From contig PLCK01000231.1 of NCBI GenBank assembly GCA_003134755.1, positions 1-20,581 on the forward strand: a stretch of DNA of 20,581 bases. The letters run 5' to 3'. Below the pieces are notes generated by a model, which saw only the letters and a program-made list of their open reading frames with translations, did not search any database and was not told the DNA's origin. This DNA comes from Actinomycetota bacterium. Lineage in GTDB: Bacteria; Actinomycetota; Actinomycetes; Acidothermales; Acidothermaceae. Shown here piece by piece: positions 7,229-13,477 of this stretch. A program made the position numbers and the translations under genes. The number at the start of each line of letters is the position of its first letter. The first letter of the stretch is position 1.

Positions 7229-9478
7229 TCAGTGGGTGAAGCGGACATCGGGCAGGATGCGGGCGAGCCAGGCCGGTCGGTGCCACGCGCTGTGACCCGT
7301 GAGGCGGAGCACGACGGGCAGCAGGATGAGCCGGATGCAAAGCGCGTCGAGGAAGACCGCGACGGCAAGGATGATGCCCATCTCCTTTGGGGCGAGTGGG
7401 CCGGAGAGCGCGAACGTCAGGAACACGGCGACCATCACGCCCGCTGCCGCGACCACGACGCGGCCTGACGTGCGCAGCGCCATTCGCATTGCGTGTTGGG
7501 GGTCTCCAGTGAGGTCGTAATGCTCGCGCGCGGCCGAGAGCAGGAACAGGGTGTAGTCCATCGCGACGCCAGAGAGCATCGCGCCGAAGAACAGCGGCGC
7601 CCAGGCGTCGACGAAGCCCTGCGGCTGGAAATGCAGCAGTCCGGACAGGTGACCGTCCTGGAAGATCCACTTAGCGACGCCGAATGCTGCGGCGATCGAG
7701 GCCAAGTTCGTAACAACGCCAACGAAGGCGACGAGCGGGCTGCCGAGCGCGACGAGCAAGAGCAGGAAACCCAAGCCGAGGAGCAGGCCGAAAACGAGGG
7801 CGGTGCGTGACGAAAGCGCCTTCTCCAAGTCGTGGTTCTCCGCGGCGGCCCCACCGACGAGAGAGCCTGTCGGTAGCTCGCTACGGAGCCGGTCGATGGT
7901 CGTACCCGTGGCGGACGCCGAGGCGTCGGTCGTCGGGACTGCGAGCGTCATCGTCCAAGCTCCTGTACTGCCAGCCGGCATGGCAGCTGCGATACCCCGG
8001 TCGCTGGCCAGCACCGCGTCTGTCTGCACCTGCGCGTTCGTGGGGGTCAGCACGGACAGCGTGCCGGGTGCCCCCGGCCCGAATGCGTCGACTACCTGGT
8101 TGTAGCCGGCCCGAGCACTCTGACTGTCGGGAATGATCGCGATGCTCGGCATGCCGGTGCGCAATGCGGTGGCTGGCCAGGCGAGCAGAGCGAGTACGAC
8201 GAGGACGAGGCCGCCGGCGATCCAGGGGCGGCGGTGCAGTGCCGCGCCCCAATGGTGCAACACCCGCTCAAGGCCGACCACCGAATGGGGCAGGTGCAGG
8301 TGCGGGTGCGTCGGCTCGGGCGCATCCGCGGTCCGTGCGGCGCGGGCCAATTCGCGGCGACGGGCACCCGGCAGGCGGACCCGGCCGGAGTCGATCCGCG
8401 GCCCGAGCTTGCCGAGGACCGCAGGCAGCAGGGTCAGGGTTGCGGCCAGCACCGCGATAACCGAGACCATGATGCCCAGCGCCATGCTGCGAAAGGCCGG
8501 ACTCGGTACGAGCAGCACCGTGGACAGCGAGATCAGCACGGTCACGCCGCTGAACGCGACGGCCTTTCCGGCGGTGCCCATCGTCTCGGCGATCGCCTCG
8601 ATCGACGCCCTGGCGGAGTCTGGCTCGTCCCGGCGTCGATGTAGTGCGGTGCGAAAGCGGACCACGATGAACAGGGCGTAGTCGATGCCGAGCGCAAGTG
8701 CGAACATCAGGGCGAAGTTCAAGGCCCAGATGCTCACCGGCGCGAGTCGGGTGGACAGCACGAGAGCGCCGGCGGCAGTGAGCAAGCCGGCCAGGGTGAG
8801 CATCAGCGGTAGCCCGGCCGCGACGAGGCTTCCGAACGCGATCACCAGCACGGCCATCGTCACCGGCCAGGACAAGATTTCGGACCGGATCATCGCGGCG
8901 TGGTTGACCTTGTTGAAGTTCGACCACAGCGCGCTCGAGCCGGTGATATTGACCGAGATGTTCTTGGTGGACAGGTGAGTCAGCGGCCTGGTGAGTTCAT
9001 CGGCGGCGCGAACCATGGCATTCGAGTCAGCCTTCGCGCCGGCCTGAATGATCGCCGTCCGGCCGTCCTTGGAGATGGTCATACCGGGTTGAGGCGCGAC
9101 GATGGCGCCCACCCGCGGATCCGCCTTCAGCAACGCGGTCGACCGGGCAATCGTCTGCAGGGCGGCTGGGTCGGTCGAGATCGGGCCAGTGCTGTCGTGG
9201 ACGACGACCTGCAGAGCGGTCGAGCCGAGTCCGTTGAAGTTCTTCGCGATCACGTCACGGGCCCGGATCGAGGAACTCGTGCTGTCCTGCCAACCGGCAC
9301 CTGAGAGAGCCGATTCGACGCGAGGCGCGAACGCGCCGAAGACACCGAGAACGATCAGCCAGGCGACTAGGACGACCCGCAGATGACCGCCCATCCACGC
9401 ACCAAGTCGAGCCAGCCGTCCCGCTGAGCTCGCGGAGGACCCGGCGGGCTGAATGGCCCGGGCGGTCTTCGTATCCAC
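7229..9478 (-). CDS. MMPL/RND-family membrane exporter
   Basis: The protein has 749 residues, the size of actinobacterial MmpL/YdfJ-like transporters. The GTG at 9478 has AAGGAG five bases upstream. It has a first helix at about 33-51, a large outer domain, a five-helix block (about 180-330), a middle loop, a second outer domain and a last five-helix block (about 560-720) with MDYTLFLLSA-type motifs. The family exports lipids or drugs using the proton gradient. Two MMPL halves are visible with the internal repeat MFALALGIDYALFIV and GAMLSGVAMDYTLFL, holding the Asp-Tyr pairs of the proton relay. It is transcribed away from the CsoR-type regulator gene at 9641, across an operator-bearing gap, so it is probably under its control. 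The cargo is unknown. Confidence 0.92.
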   Translation of the reverse strand: MDTKTARAIQPAGSSASSAGRLARLGAWMGGHLRVVLVAWLIVLGVFGAFAPRVESALSGAGWQDSTSSSIRARDVIAKNFNGLGSTALQVVVHDSTGPISTDPAALQTIARSTALLKADPRVGAIVAPQPGMTISKDGRTAIIQAGAKADSNAMVRAADELTRPLTHLSTKNISVNITGSSALWSNFNKVNHAAMIRSEILSWPVTMAVLVIAFGSLVAAGLPLMLTLAGLLTAAGALVLSTRLAPVSIWALNFALMFALALGIDYALFIVVRFRTALHRRRDEPDSARASIEAIAETMGTAGKAVAFSGVTVLISLSTVLLVPSPAFRSMALGIMVSVIAVLAATLTLLPAVLGKLGPRIDSGRVRLPGARRRELARAARTADAPEPTHPHLHLPHSVVGLERVLHHWGAALHRRPWIAGGLVLVVLALLAWPATALRTGMPSIAIIPDSQSARAGYNQVVDAFGPGAPGTLSVLTPTNAQVQTDAVLASDRGIAAAMPAGSTGAWTMTLAVPTTDASASATGTTIDRLRSELPTGSLVGGAAAENHDLEKALSSRTALVFGLLLGLGFLLLLVALGSPLVAFVGVVTNLASIAAAFGVAKWIFQDGHLSGLLHFQPQGFVDAWAPLFFGAMLSGVAMDYTLFLLSAAREHYDLTGDPQHAMRMALRTSGRVVVAAAGVMVAVFLTFALSGPLAPKEMGIILAVAVFLDALCIRLILLPVVLRLTGHSAWHRPAWLARILPDVRFTH

Positions 9479-9552
9479 GGTTCTCCTTGACTTGACGAAG
9501 TTCCGGTCATTTGCGACCTGTGTAGGAATTGACGAATGGCCTATTGGGCTTC

Positions 9553-9578
9553 ATCCTAGCGTATACCCCGAGGGGTAT
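9553..9578 (-). promoter_or_regulatory. CsoR/CstR-type operator and -10 box of the MMPL exporter gene
   Basis: A perfect palindrome, ATACCCC-GA-GGGGTAT, occupies 9563-9578. A minus-strand -10 box, TAGGAT, lies at 9553-9558 immediately downstream of it. The G/C tract with flanking A/T is the known style of CsoR-family operators. Position suggests that the divergent regulator represses the exporter and the OsmC gene. Confidence 0.65.
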
Positions 9579-9599
9579 CAGAGAACGACAGCAAGTTCG

Positions 9600-9617
9600 T
9601 ACCCGGTGGGGTATTCT
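9600..9617 (+). promoter_or_regulatory. CsoR/CstR-type operator and -10 box of the regulator gene
   Basis: TACCC-GGTG-GGGTA (9600-9613) has the same half-sites and four-base spacing as the palindrome at 9563-9578, and it overlaps TATTCT (9612-9617), a likely -10 box about 24 bases before the GTG. This suggests autoregulation. Confidence 0.6.
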
Positions 9618-9640
9618 CGGCGCAGGTAACAGGAGGAGGC

Positions 9641-9907
9641 GTGGTGGAGCTACCCCGCGAGGACATGGACAAGGTCATCAAGCGGCTGCGTCGGGCGCAG
9701 GGCCAGATCGGCGGCGTCCTACGCATGATCGACGAAGGCCGCGAGTGCGAGGAGATCGTCACTCAGTTGGCCGCGGTGAGCCGTGCCCTGGATCGGGCCG
9801 GCTTCGCGATCATTGCCACCGGCCTCAAGCAGTGCCTGATCGACAGCGGCGGCGAGGACAGTCTCGACAGCGAAAAGATGGAGAAGCTCTTTCTATCGCT
9901 CGCCTGA
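9641..9907 (+). CDS. CsoR-family (DUF156) regulator, CstR-like Cys-x-Cys type
   Basis: This 88-residue all-helical DNA-binding protein has GTG 9641 (or 9644) preceded by AGGAGGAGG. The family core RLRRAQGQIGGVLRMIDEG is intact. Copper-sensing CsoR uses Cys36, His61 and Cys65. Here Cys36 and Cys65 are in the same numbered positions but residue 61 is Gly (IIATGLKQC). Loss of that His with both Cys retained is the known hallmark of persulfide/sulfite sensors such as CstR, which form di- or trisulfides instead of binding Cu(I). The neighbours (OsmC, thioredoxin, DUF302, a Cys-rich small protein) support a reactive-sulfur or thiol role. It probably represses itself, the MMPL-OsmC genes and the thioredoxin operon through TACCC-N4-GGGTA sites. 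Confidence 0.9.
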   Translation: MVELPREDMDKVIKRLRRAQGQIGGVLRMIDEGRECEEIVTQLAAVSRALDRAGFAIIATGLKQCLIDSGGEDSLDSEKMEKLFLSLA

Positions 9908-9937
9908 CGGAGTCAAACGACCCAGTAGGAGGTTCAG

Positions 9938-10108
9938 ATGTGCCGACCCGCGACGTGCCGCACCTGCGGCAAGGCCACCTACGCGGGATGTGGTCAGCAC
10001 GTTGACCAAGTTCTGCAGGACGTCCCGAAGCCGCAGCGATGCGTCTGTCCTCCCAGCGCGCGTCGCACTGGCGGCTTCCCGCTGCTGACAAAGATCTTCG
10101 GGCGCTAG
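9938..10108 (+). CDS. Small Cys-rich, probably zinc-binding protein
   Basis: This 56-residue reading frame starts ATG 9938 with AGGAGG at 9927-9932 and stops at TAG 10106-10108. The N-terminal half has MCRPATCRTCGKATYAGCGQ and a following His, giving Cys2, Cys7, Cys10, Cys18 and His21, then a CVC pair near residues 35-37. This Cys-x2-Cys...Cys-x2-His pattern looks like a minimal zinc ribbon, a type seen widely in actinobacteria as short uncharacterised proteins. It starts 30 bases after the CstR-like gene and is likely in its operon. The zinc or thiol role is inferred. Confidence 0.75.
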   Translation: MCRPATCRTCGKATYAGCGQHVDQVLQDVPKPQRCVCPPSARRTGGFPLLTKIFGR

Positions 10109-10168
10109 AGAAGCACCTGCCGAGCCATGGGACCAATCGGCAGCTCAGACCCGCCGCCAGGAGCAACG

Positions 10169-10336
10169 ATGAACGACGCGGTCGGCGCCCAGGTGCCGAC
10201 CGAGCAGCAGGTGGAGTTCATGCGGATCCGGCTCTATTTGACCCAAGACCGCGACGCCGATCCGGCCAGGGCCACGGCCGCGCTGCTACCGGCGCCGCGC
10301 CGGTTGGCCACCGTGTGGTGGGACGTCGCGGGCTGA
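10169..10336 (+). CDS. Hypothetical 55-residue protein
   Basis: ATG 10169 is preceded by AGGAG at 10159-10163, and the frame ends at TGA 10334-10336. The sequence (MNDAVGAQVPTEQQVEFMRI then a basic, Ala/Pro-rich end with VWWDVAG) shows no signal peptide, membrane helix or Cys. I do not recognise it. The RBS and position between the regulator operon and the thioredoxin promoter support a real gene; it may be the last gene of the regulator operon. Confidence 0.5.
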   Translation: MNDAVGAQVPTEQQVEFMRIRLYLTQDRDADPARATAALLPAPRRLATVWWDVAG

Positions 10337-10367
10337 GCCTCTCGGAATACGACCCTTCGTCTCGTCG

Positions 10368-10392
10368 TTGACGATACCTATGGGGGTATGTT
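10368..10392 (+). promoter_or_regulatory. Promoter and CsoR/CstR-type operator of the thioredoxin operon
   Basis: TTGACG (10368-10373) resembles a -35 box and TATGTT (10387-10392) a -10 box, although their 13-base gap is short. Between them lies TACCT-ATGG-GGGTA (10375-10388), with one mismatch to the TACCC-N4-GGGTA sites at the regulator's own promoters. It is a likely operator for the CstR-like protein. Confidence 0.55.
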
Positions 10393-10419
10393 GGACACCA
10401 ACGAGGATGTGACTATTTC

Positions 10420-10809
10420 ATGGCTACCGTCGCCCTGACCGCCGGAACCTTCGACCAAGCGGTTCTCGAGAATGACATTGTGCTGGTCGATTTCTGGGCG
10501 TCCTGGTGCGGTCCCTGCCGCCGCTTCGGCCCCGTCTTCGAGGCCGCGTCGCAGGCGCACCCGGACATCGTCTTCGGCAAGGTTGACACTGAAGCCGAAC
10601 CGAGCATCGCGGGCGCGGCCGGCATCACCTCCATTCCGACGCTGATGGCCTTCCGTGAAGGCCTGCTGGTGTTCTCCCAACCCGGCGCCCTCCCAGCAGC
10701 GGGGCTGGACATGGTGATCGATGGGGTGCGCGGGCTCGATATGGATGGACTTCGCCGTCAGCACGCCGAACGCGCCGCTACCGCTGATCAAGACGCGGTG
10801 CGGTCATGA
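10420..10809 (+). CDS. Thioredoxin-like protein
   Basis: This 129-residue cytoplasmic protein has the canonical active site WCGPC (Cys30, Cys33) in VDFWASWCGPCRRF and the cis-Pro loop ITSIPTLMAF. It is longer than housekeeping thioredoxin (about 108) because of a charged C-terminal tail after residue 105. The conserved GxxP helix part is altered (QPGALPAAGLDMVI). It reduces disulfides or persulfides. The RBS is weak (GAGGA, 12 bases from the ATG). A CsoR-type operator lies just upstream, and the stop overlaps the DUF302 start (ATGA), so the two are co-translated. Confidence 0.92.
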   Translation: MATVALTAGTFDQAVLENDIVLVDFWASWCGPCRRFGPVFEAASQAHPDIVFGKVDTEAEPSIAGAAGITSIPTLMAFREGLLVFSQPGALPAAGLDMVIDGVRGLDMDGLRRQHAERAATADQDAVRS

Positions 10810-11237
10810 GCTACGGAACCTCGGTTACCCTGCACAAGGGGTTCGATGAGGTCGTTGCGGCCGTACGCACCGCACTGGCGGAGCAGGGTTTCGGCGTCCT
10901 GACCGAGATCGACGTTCAGGCGACGATGAAGGCCAAGCTCGACGTCGACATGGCGCCGTACCTGATCCTCGGCGCGTGCAACCCGCCGCTCGCGTACCGC
11001 GCACTGACGATCGACCCATCGCTCGGCCTGCTGCTGCCGTGCAACGTTGTCGTTCGTCAGGCAGACAACGGCACGACAGTCGAAGCGACCGACCCGGTGA
11101 TGCTTGTCGCCGTGTCGGGTAATCCTGCTCTGCAGCCTGTCGCCGATGAGGCGGCCGAAAAGCTCGCATTCGCATTGGCCGCGCTGACGCCGCCTTCGCG
11201 CGGCTCCTCGACGGCACGCGCAGGCCATTCCATGTAG
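10806..11237 (+). CDS. DUF302 family protein with a replaced C-terminus
   Basis: The protein has 143 residues. Most is a normal DUF302 domain: SVTLHKGFDEVVAAVRTALAEQGFGVLTEID, then LGACNPPLA and an ending ADEAAEKLAFALAAL at about residue 129. DUF302 proteins are small soluble or lipoprotein-like proteins of unknown biochemistry, often found with thioredoxin, rhodanese and sulfur-stress genes. The last 14 or so codons (from about 11195) are not native: they match, in another frame, the DinB-like gene at 14582 onward. Recombination has therefore swapped the 3' end without destroying the domain. It is coupled to thioredoxin by an ATGA overlap. Confidence 0.88.
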   Translation: MSYGTSVTLHKGFDEVVAAVRTALAEQGFGVLTEIDVQATMKAKLDVDMAPYLILGACNPPLAYRALTIDPSLGLLLPCNVVVRQADNGTTVEATDPVMLVAVSGNPALQPVADEAAEKLAFALAALTPPSRGSSTARAGHSM

Positions 11238-11520
11238 TCAAAGACGTAGGGTCGTGCGTCGGAGGGCGGGTGTTCGGACCGGCTCGAATGGGCCGCACAT
11301 TCGATCGGGTAACAGCCAAATCTCCAGGGGCATCTGACCCGTGAGTCGCCGACGGCGCTGCGCCGCGGAATGCACTACCCGACCTCGGGGACCCCTTCTT
11401 CAAGGACCGCATGACCCTGGCTGACCTCTATTGCTAGCCCACCCAGCACTTCGACTACCACCGCCTGCAACTCAGTCTCGACGACCCGCGAGCAACGGCC
11501 CCGGGCCAGAAGAAGTAGAG
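11195..11520 (+). pseudogene. 3' fragment of a DinB-like gene
   Basis: This is the coding part of repeat copy 1. It corresponds to residues about 78-185 of the intact protein encoded at 14349-14921. It is broken by a +1 change near 11310 (where copy 2 reads GGGTCATCGCC), a lost base near 11378 (CTCGGGGACC against CTCGTGGGACC) and a TAG at 11435-11437 in place of TAC. It has no start and the 5' half is absent. Confidence 0.85.
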
Positions 11521-11601
11521 CGAGCCTTAGCGACCAACGCAGATCCTCACCAGGTCGGGTCGCAACCACTGGCCCGAGACCGCCGAAGTCAATGCGCAGA
11601 G
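11195..11601 (+). repeat. Direct repeat, copy 1 (decayed copy of 14582-14987)
   Basis: About 407 bases align almost end to end with 14582-14987 (offset 3386-3387), with scattered substitutions and compensating small indels. Examples are GCGTCGGAGGGCGGGTGTTC near 11257 and 14646, and CTCAGTCTCGACGACCCGCG near 11470 and 14857. The left end falls inside the DUF302 gene. The right end is just before the SnoaL-like gene. This copy has accumulated frame-breaking changes. Confidence 0.9.
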
Positions 11602-11636
11602 CGGACGAGTTACACACCAAGCGGACAGGACGAGCG

Positions 11637-12083
11637 ATGCCCCGAAGTCTTACGCGAGATGAACTGGTCGCACGCCTGATCCGAGCTGGTGAGCTCGAGG
11701 TCTCCGGGGAAGATCAGACGGAGACGGACTCCTACTTCGATACCGAGAACTTCGCATTCCACGGTCCGGATGGGTTCGATGCCGACTACAACGGGTTGAC
11801 CGAGTATTTTCGATCCGTCCGAGCCGCCTTTGACGATCGCAGCATCCGGCGAGGGATCATCGTGGCCGAGGGCGACTACATGGCGTGTCAGACCTGGATC
11901 GAAGGAACCTTCGTCCATCCGTTTACCCAGTCACCAGCCGGTACCGTGCAGCCCACGGGAGCTCGCATCGTCATGGATCTGATGAACATTTTCCGCTTCG
12001 ACGATGACGGTCGACTCGTGGAAGAATTCGTTAGGACTGACTACCGGAGCTTCCTCCGCCAGCTCGGCGCAGCGGGGAGCTGA
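11637..12083 (+). CDS. SnoaL-like / NTF2-fold protein
   Basis: This 148-residue soluble protein begins at ATG 11637 (a weak AGGACGAG precedes it). The pattern fits the SnoaL/NTF2-like fold: an N-terminal helix, YFDTENFAFHGPDGFDADYNGLTEYFRSV, then strands ending in ARIVMDLMNIFRFDDDGRLVEEFVRTDYRSFL. Members are enzymes such as polyketide cyclases or hydratases, or binding proteins. The His in the FHGP motif and the late Asp/Glu could be functional, but the substrate is unknown. It stands directly after the right end of repeat copy 1 and has no clear partner. Confidence 0.8.
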   Translation: MPRSLTRDELVARLIRAGELEVSGEDQTETDSYFDTENFAFHGPDGFDADYNGLTEYFRSVRAAFDDRSIRRGIIVAEGDYMACQTWIEGTFVHPFTQSPAGTVQPTGARIVMDLMNIFRFDDDGRLVEEFVRTDYRSFLRQLGAAGS

Positions 12084-12482
12084 CACCTCGCCTTTAGCAG
12101 CCTGCTGTACCAGGGAAAATCCGGTGGAGCGGGTGACCGGGATCAGACCGGCATGGCCAGCTTGGAAGGCTAGCGGGATGCGTTCGCGATTGAGCGTGAA
12201 AATGGCCGTTGACCTGCGCATATCTATTCTTGATCTTGACCGCTGCGGGTCCGTACTTGGCCCCATTTTCCCGGCTGTACGGCCCCGCTAAGGACCCGCT
12301 CGACCGGGTTCGTCAACCCCGTTGAAGGGGGTTGTGCGGTCGCACCAAGGGGTCGGAGGGCGACCGTAGGTGCCGCCTGGCCAGATCTGCTCGTGGTCCA
12401 AGTTGCGACGTCGATGTCGGCCGCGATTCAACAGGAGGAGCGGCCTAGTCCGACTCGACGCCGTCGGACGGTACCGCTTGGT
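12084..12482. other. Non-coding stretch between SnoaL-like gene and MarR remnant
   Basis: Apart from the tRNA-Gly scrap, it holds a perfect 7-bp hairpin, CAACCCC (12314-12320) and GGGGTTG (12328-12334), without a T run. A lower-GC patch lies near 12210-12240. I see no convincing gene. Confidence 0.4.
12125..12175 (-). pseudogene. tRNA-Gly(UCC) remnant, 3' half
   Basis: On the minus strand the sequence gives the anticodon arm CTAGC-CTTCCAA-GCTGG (anticodon TCC), a variable loop, a T arm with stem GCCGG/CCGGT, and the acceptor 3' strand CACCCGC-T-CCA. The T loop is altered (TCTGATC instead of TTCGATC). The expected D arm and 5' acceptor strand are missing or decayed (only ATTGAGC survives near 12190). 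A 3' half of a tRNA gene is the usual form of an attachment site left by a site-specific integrase. It is unlikely to be a working tRNA. Confidence 0.7.
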
Positions 12483-12625
12483 CTACTCCGTGACTGGCAA
12501 TGGGGCCAGTTCATCGATGACGGCGTCGAGCAGGTCACGCAGTTGGTCGCACCTGTGAGTGCCAAGCGCTTCGCAGACGCGTTGCTCGATGTCGGTGATT
12601 GCCGTTTCCGCCGCCTGTAAGGTCG
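12483..12625 (-). pseudogene. MarR-family regulator, C-terminal remnant
   Basis: The minus strand encodes ETAITDIEQRVCEALGTHRC followed by a DQLRDLLDAVIDEL helix and a stop at 12483-12485. This is the dimerisation helix pair that ends MarR proteins. The winged-helix part is absent: sequence upstream (above about 12625) changes abruptly to another gene on the opposite strand. Confidence 0.45.
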
Positions 12626-13006
12626 CGCGGCCACTACCATTTCGCCGCAGCGAGCGCCCCGCAAGATGCGACCAACGTCGCCGACGCGGTAGCGGCGGCA
12701 CTGAAGGCCAACGATTGGCCGACCTTGTACAACCTCGCCGATGACTCACTGCGTAACGGCATGACGTCGACCCAGTTCGGCCAACAAGTCGGGATCGCGT
12801 TCGGCGCCGGCACGCACATTACCGACGTGCACACGACCGGGGCCATCACCTACACCACCAACGAGGCCGGCGTCAGCTACGCCAGTGTCCCGGTCAGCTT
12901 CAGCGTGTTCTTCAACGGTGTCAACCAGACCACGCCAGGTACCCTCGTACTTATCAACGACCAGGGAACCTGGCGCTGGTTCACCACGAAACCCGCAAGC
13001 AGCTAA
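12599..13006 (+). CDS. Secreted-type protein of NTF2-like fold, probably missing its N-terminus
   Basis: The recognisable part starts near 12641 (AAASAPQDATNVADAVAAAL) and runs to TAA 13004-13006. It has the form of small exported actinobacterial proteins: a helix, ALKANDWPTLYNLADDSL, then beta strands with VPVSFSVFFNG and a WRWFTTKPASS end. No signal peptide or good start codon with RBS exists; the only upstream in-frame start is TTG 12599, which lies inside the MarR remnant. I think the 5' end was lost at a recombination junction near 12630. It ends 12 bases before the lipoprotein gene, so the two were probably an operon. Confidence 0.5.
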   Translation: MPFPPPVRSRGHYHFAAASAPQDATNVADAVAAALKANDWPTLYNLADDSLRNGMTSTQFGQQVGIAFGAGTHITDVHTTGAITYTTNEAGVSYASVPVSFSVFFNGVNQTTPGTLVLINDQGTWRWFTTKPASS

Positions 13007-13018
13007 AGCCCGAATACG

Positions 13019-13477
13019 ATGCGCCGACGGCGGAAAGCCTTCACAGCTGCAGTTGTCGGCTGCGCGGCTCTCCTGGCCGTCGGCTGCTCCCGGCAGCCGC
13101 ACCCCACGCTGAACGAACTCAAGAAAATTCCGGCCACCAGCATCGTCTACCCGGGTTCGGTTGGCCCTGGGGTCGGCGGCTCGGACAGCAACAACAAGTT
13201 CGGCGTCAACGCGGCGATCTTCGAGCGAATTCAACTCACCAACGATTCCGCTGCACAAGTGCTCACCTTCTACCAACAGCAGCTGACCGACCAAGGTTGG
13301 ACCCGCGACGACGCTGTCGCCCAGGGAATCGCGTACTTGACCCAGTCATGGGGTTGGACGATGGGGAAACGCAGGATCAGCCTTGGAATCATCGGCGGCG
13401 ACTACAAGGCCAGCTTTCAACAGCGGCTGCCGCAGTACGCGGCATATTCCACGATGTACGAGGTCTTCCTCCAGTAG
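13019..13477 (+). CDS. Putative lipoprotein of unknown function
   Basis: The protein has 152 residues. The N-terminus MRRRRKAFTAAVVGCAALLA then VGCSRQPH is a lipoprotein signal with lipobox LAVG|C (Cys23). The mature part has short helices and strands (VLTFYQQQLTDQGWTRDDAVAQ and a following WGWTMGKRRISLGI), resembling actinobacterial proteins that end in a beta-rich domain. I do not recognise a family. The RBS is weak. It follows the truncated secreted protein closely, and both are predicted to face the outside of the membrane. Confidence 0.72.
   Translation: MRRRRKAFTAAVVGCAALLAVGCSRQPHPTLNELKKIPATSIVYPGSVGPGVGGSDSNNKFGVNAAIFERIQLTNDSAAQVLTFYQQQLTDQGWTRDDAVAQGIAYLTQSWGWTMGKRRISLGIIGGDYKASFQQRLPQYAAYSTMYEVFLQ

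Noticed and set aside
12314..12334. Perfect hairpin CAACCCC/GGGGTTG considered as a terminator
   Set aside because: There is no T run and no gene ending close by on either strand that needs it; kept only as a note.
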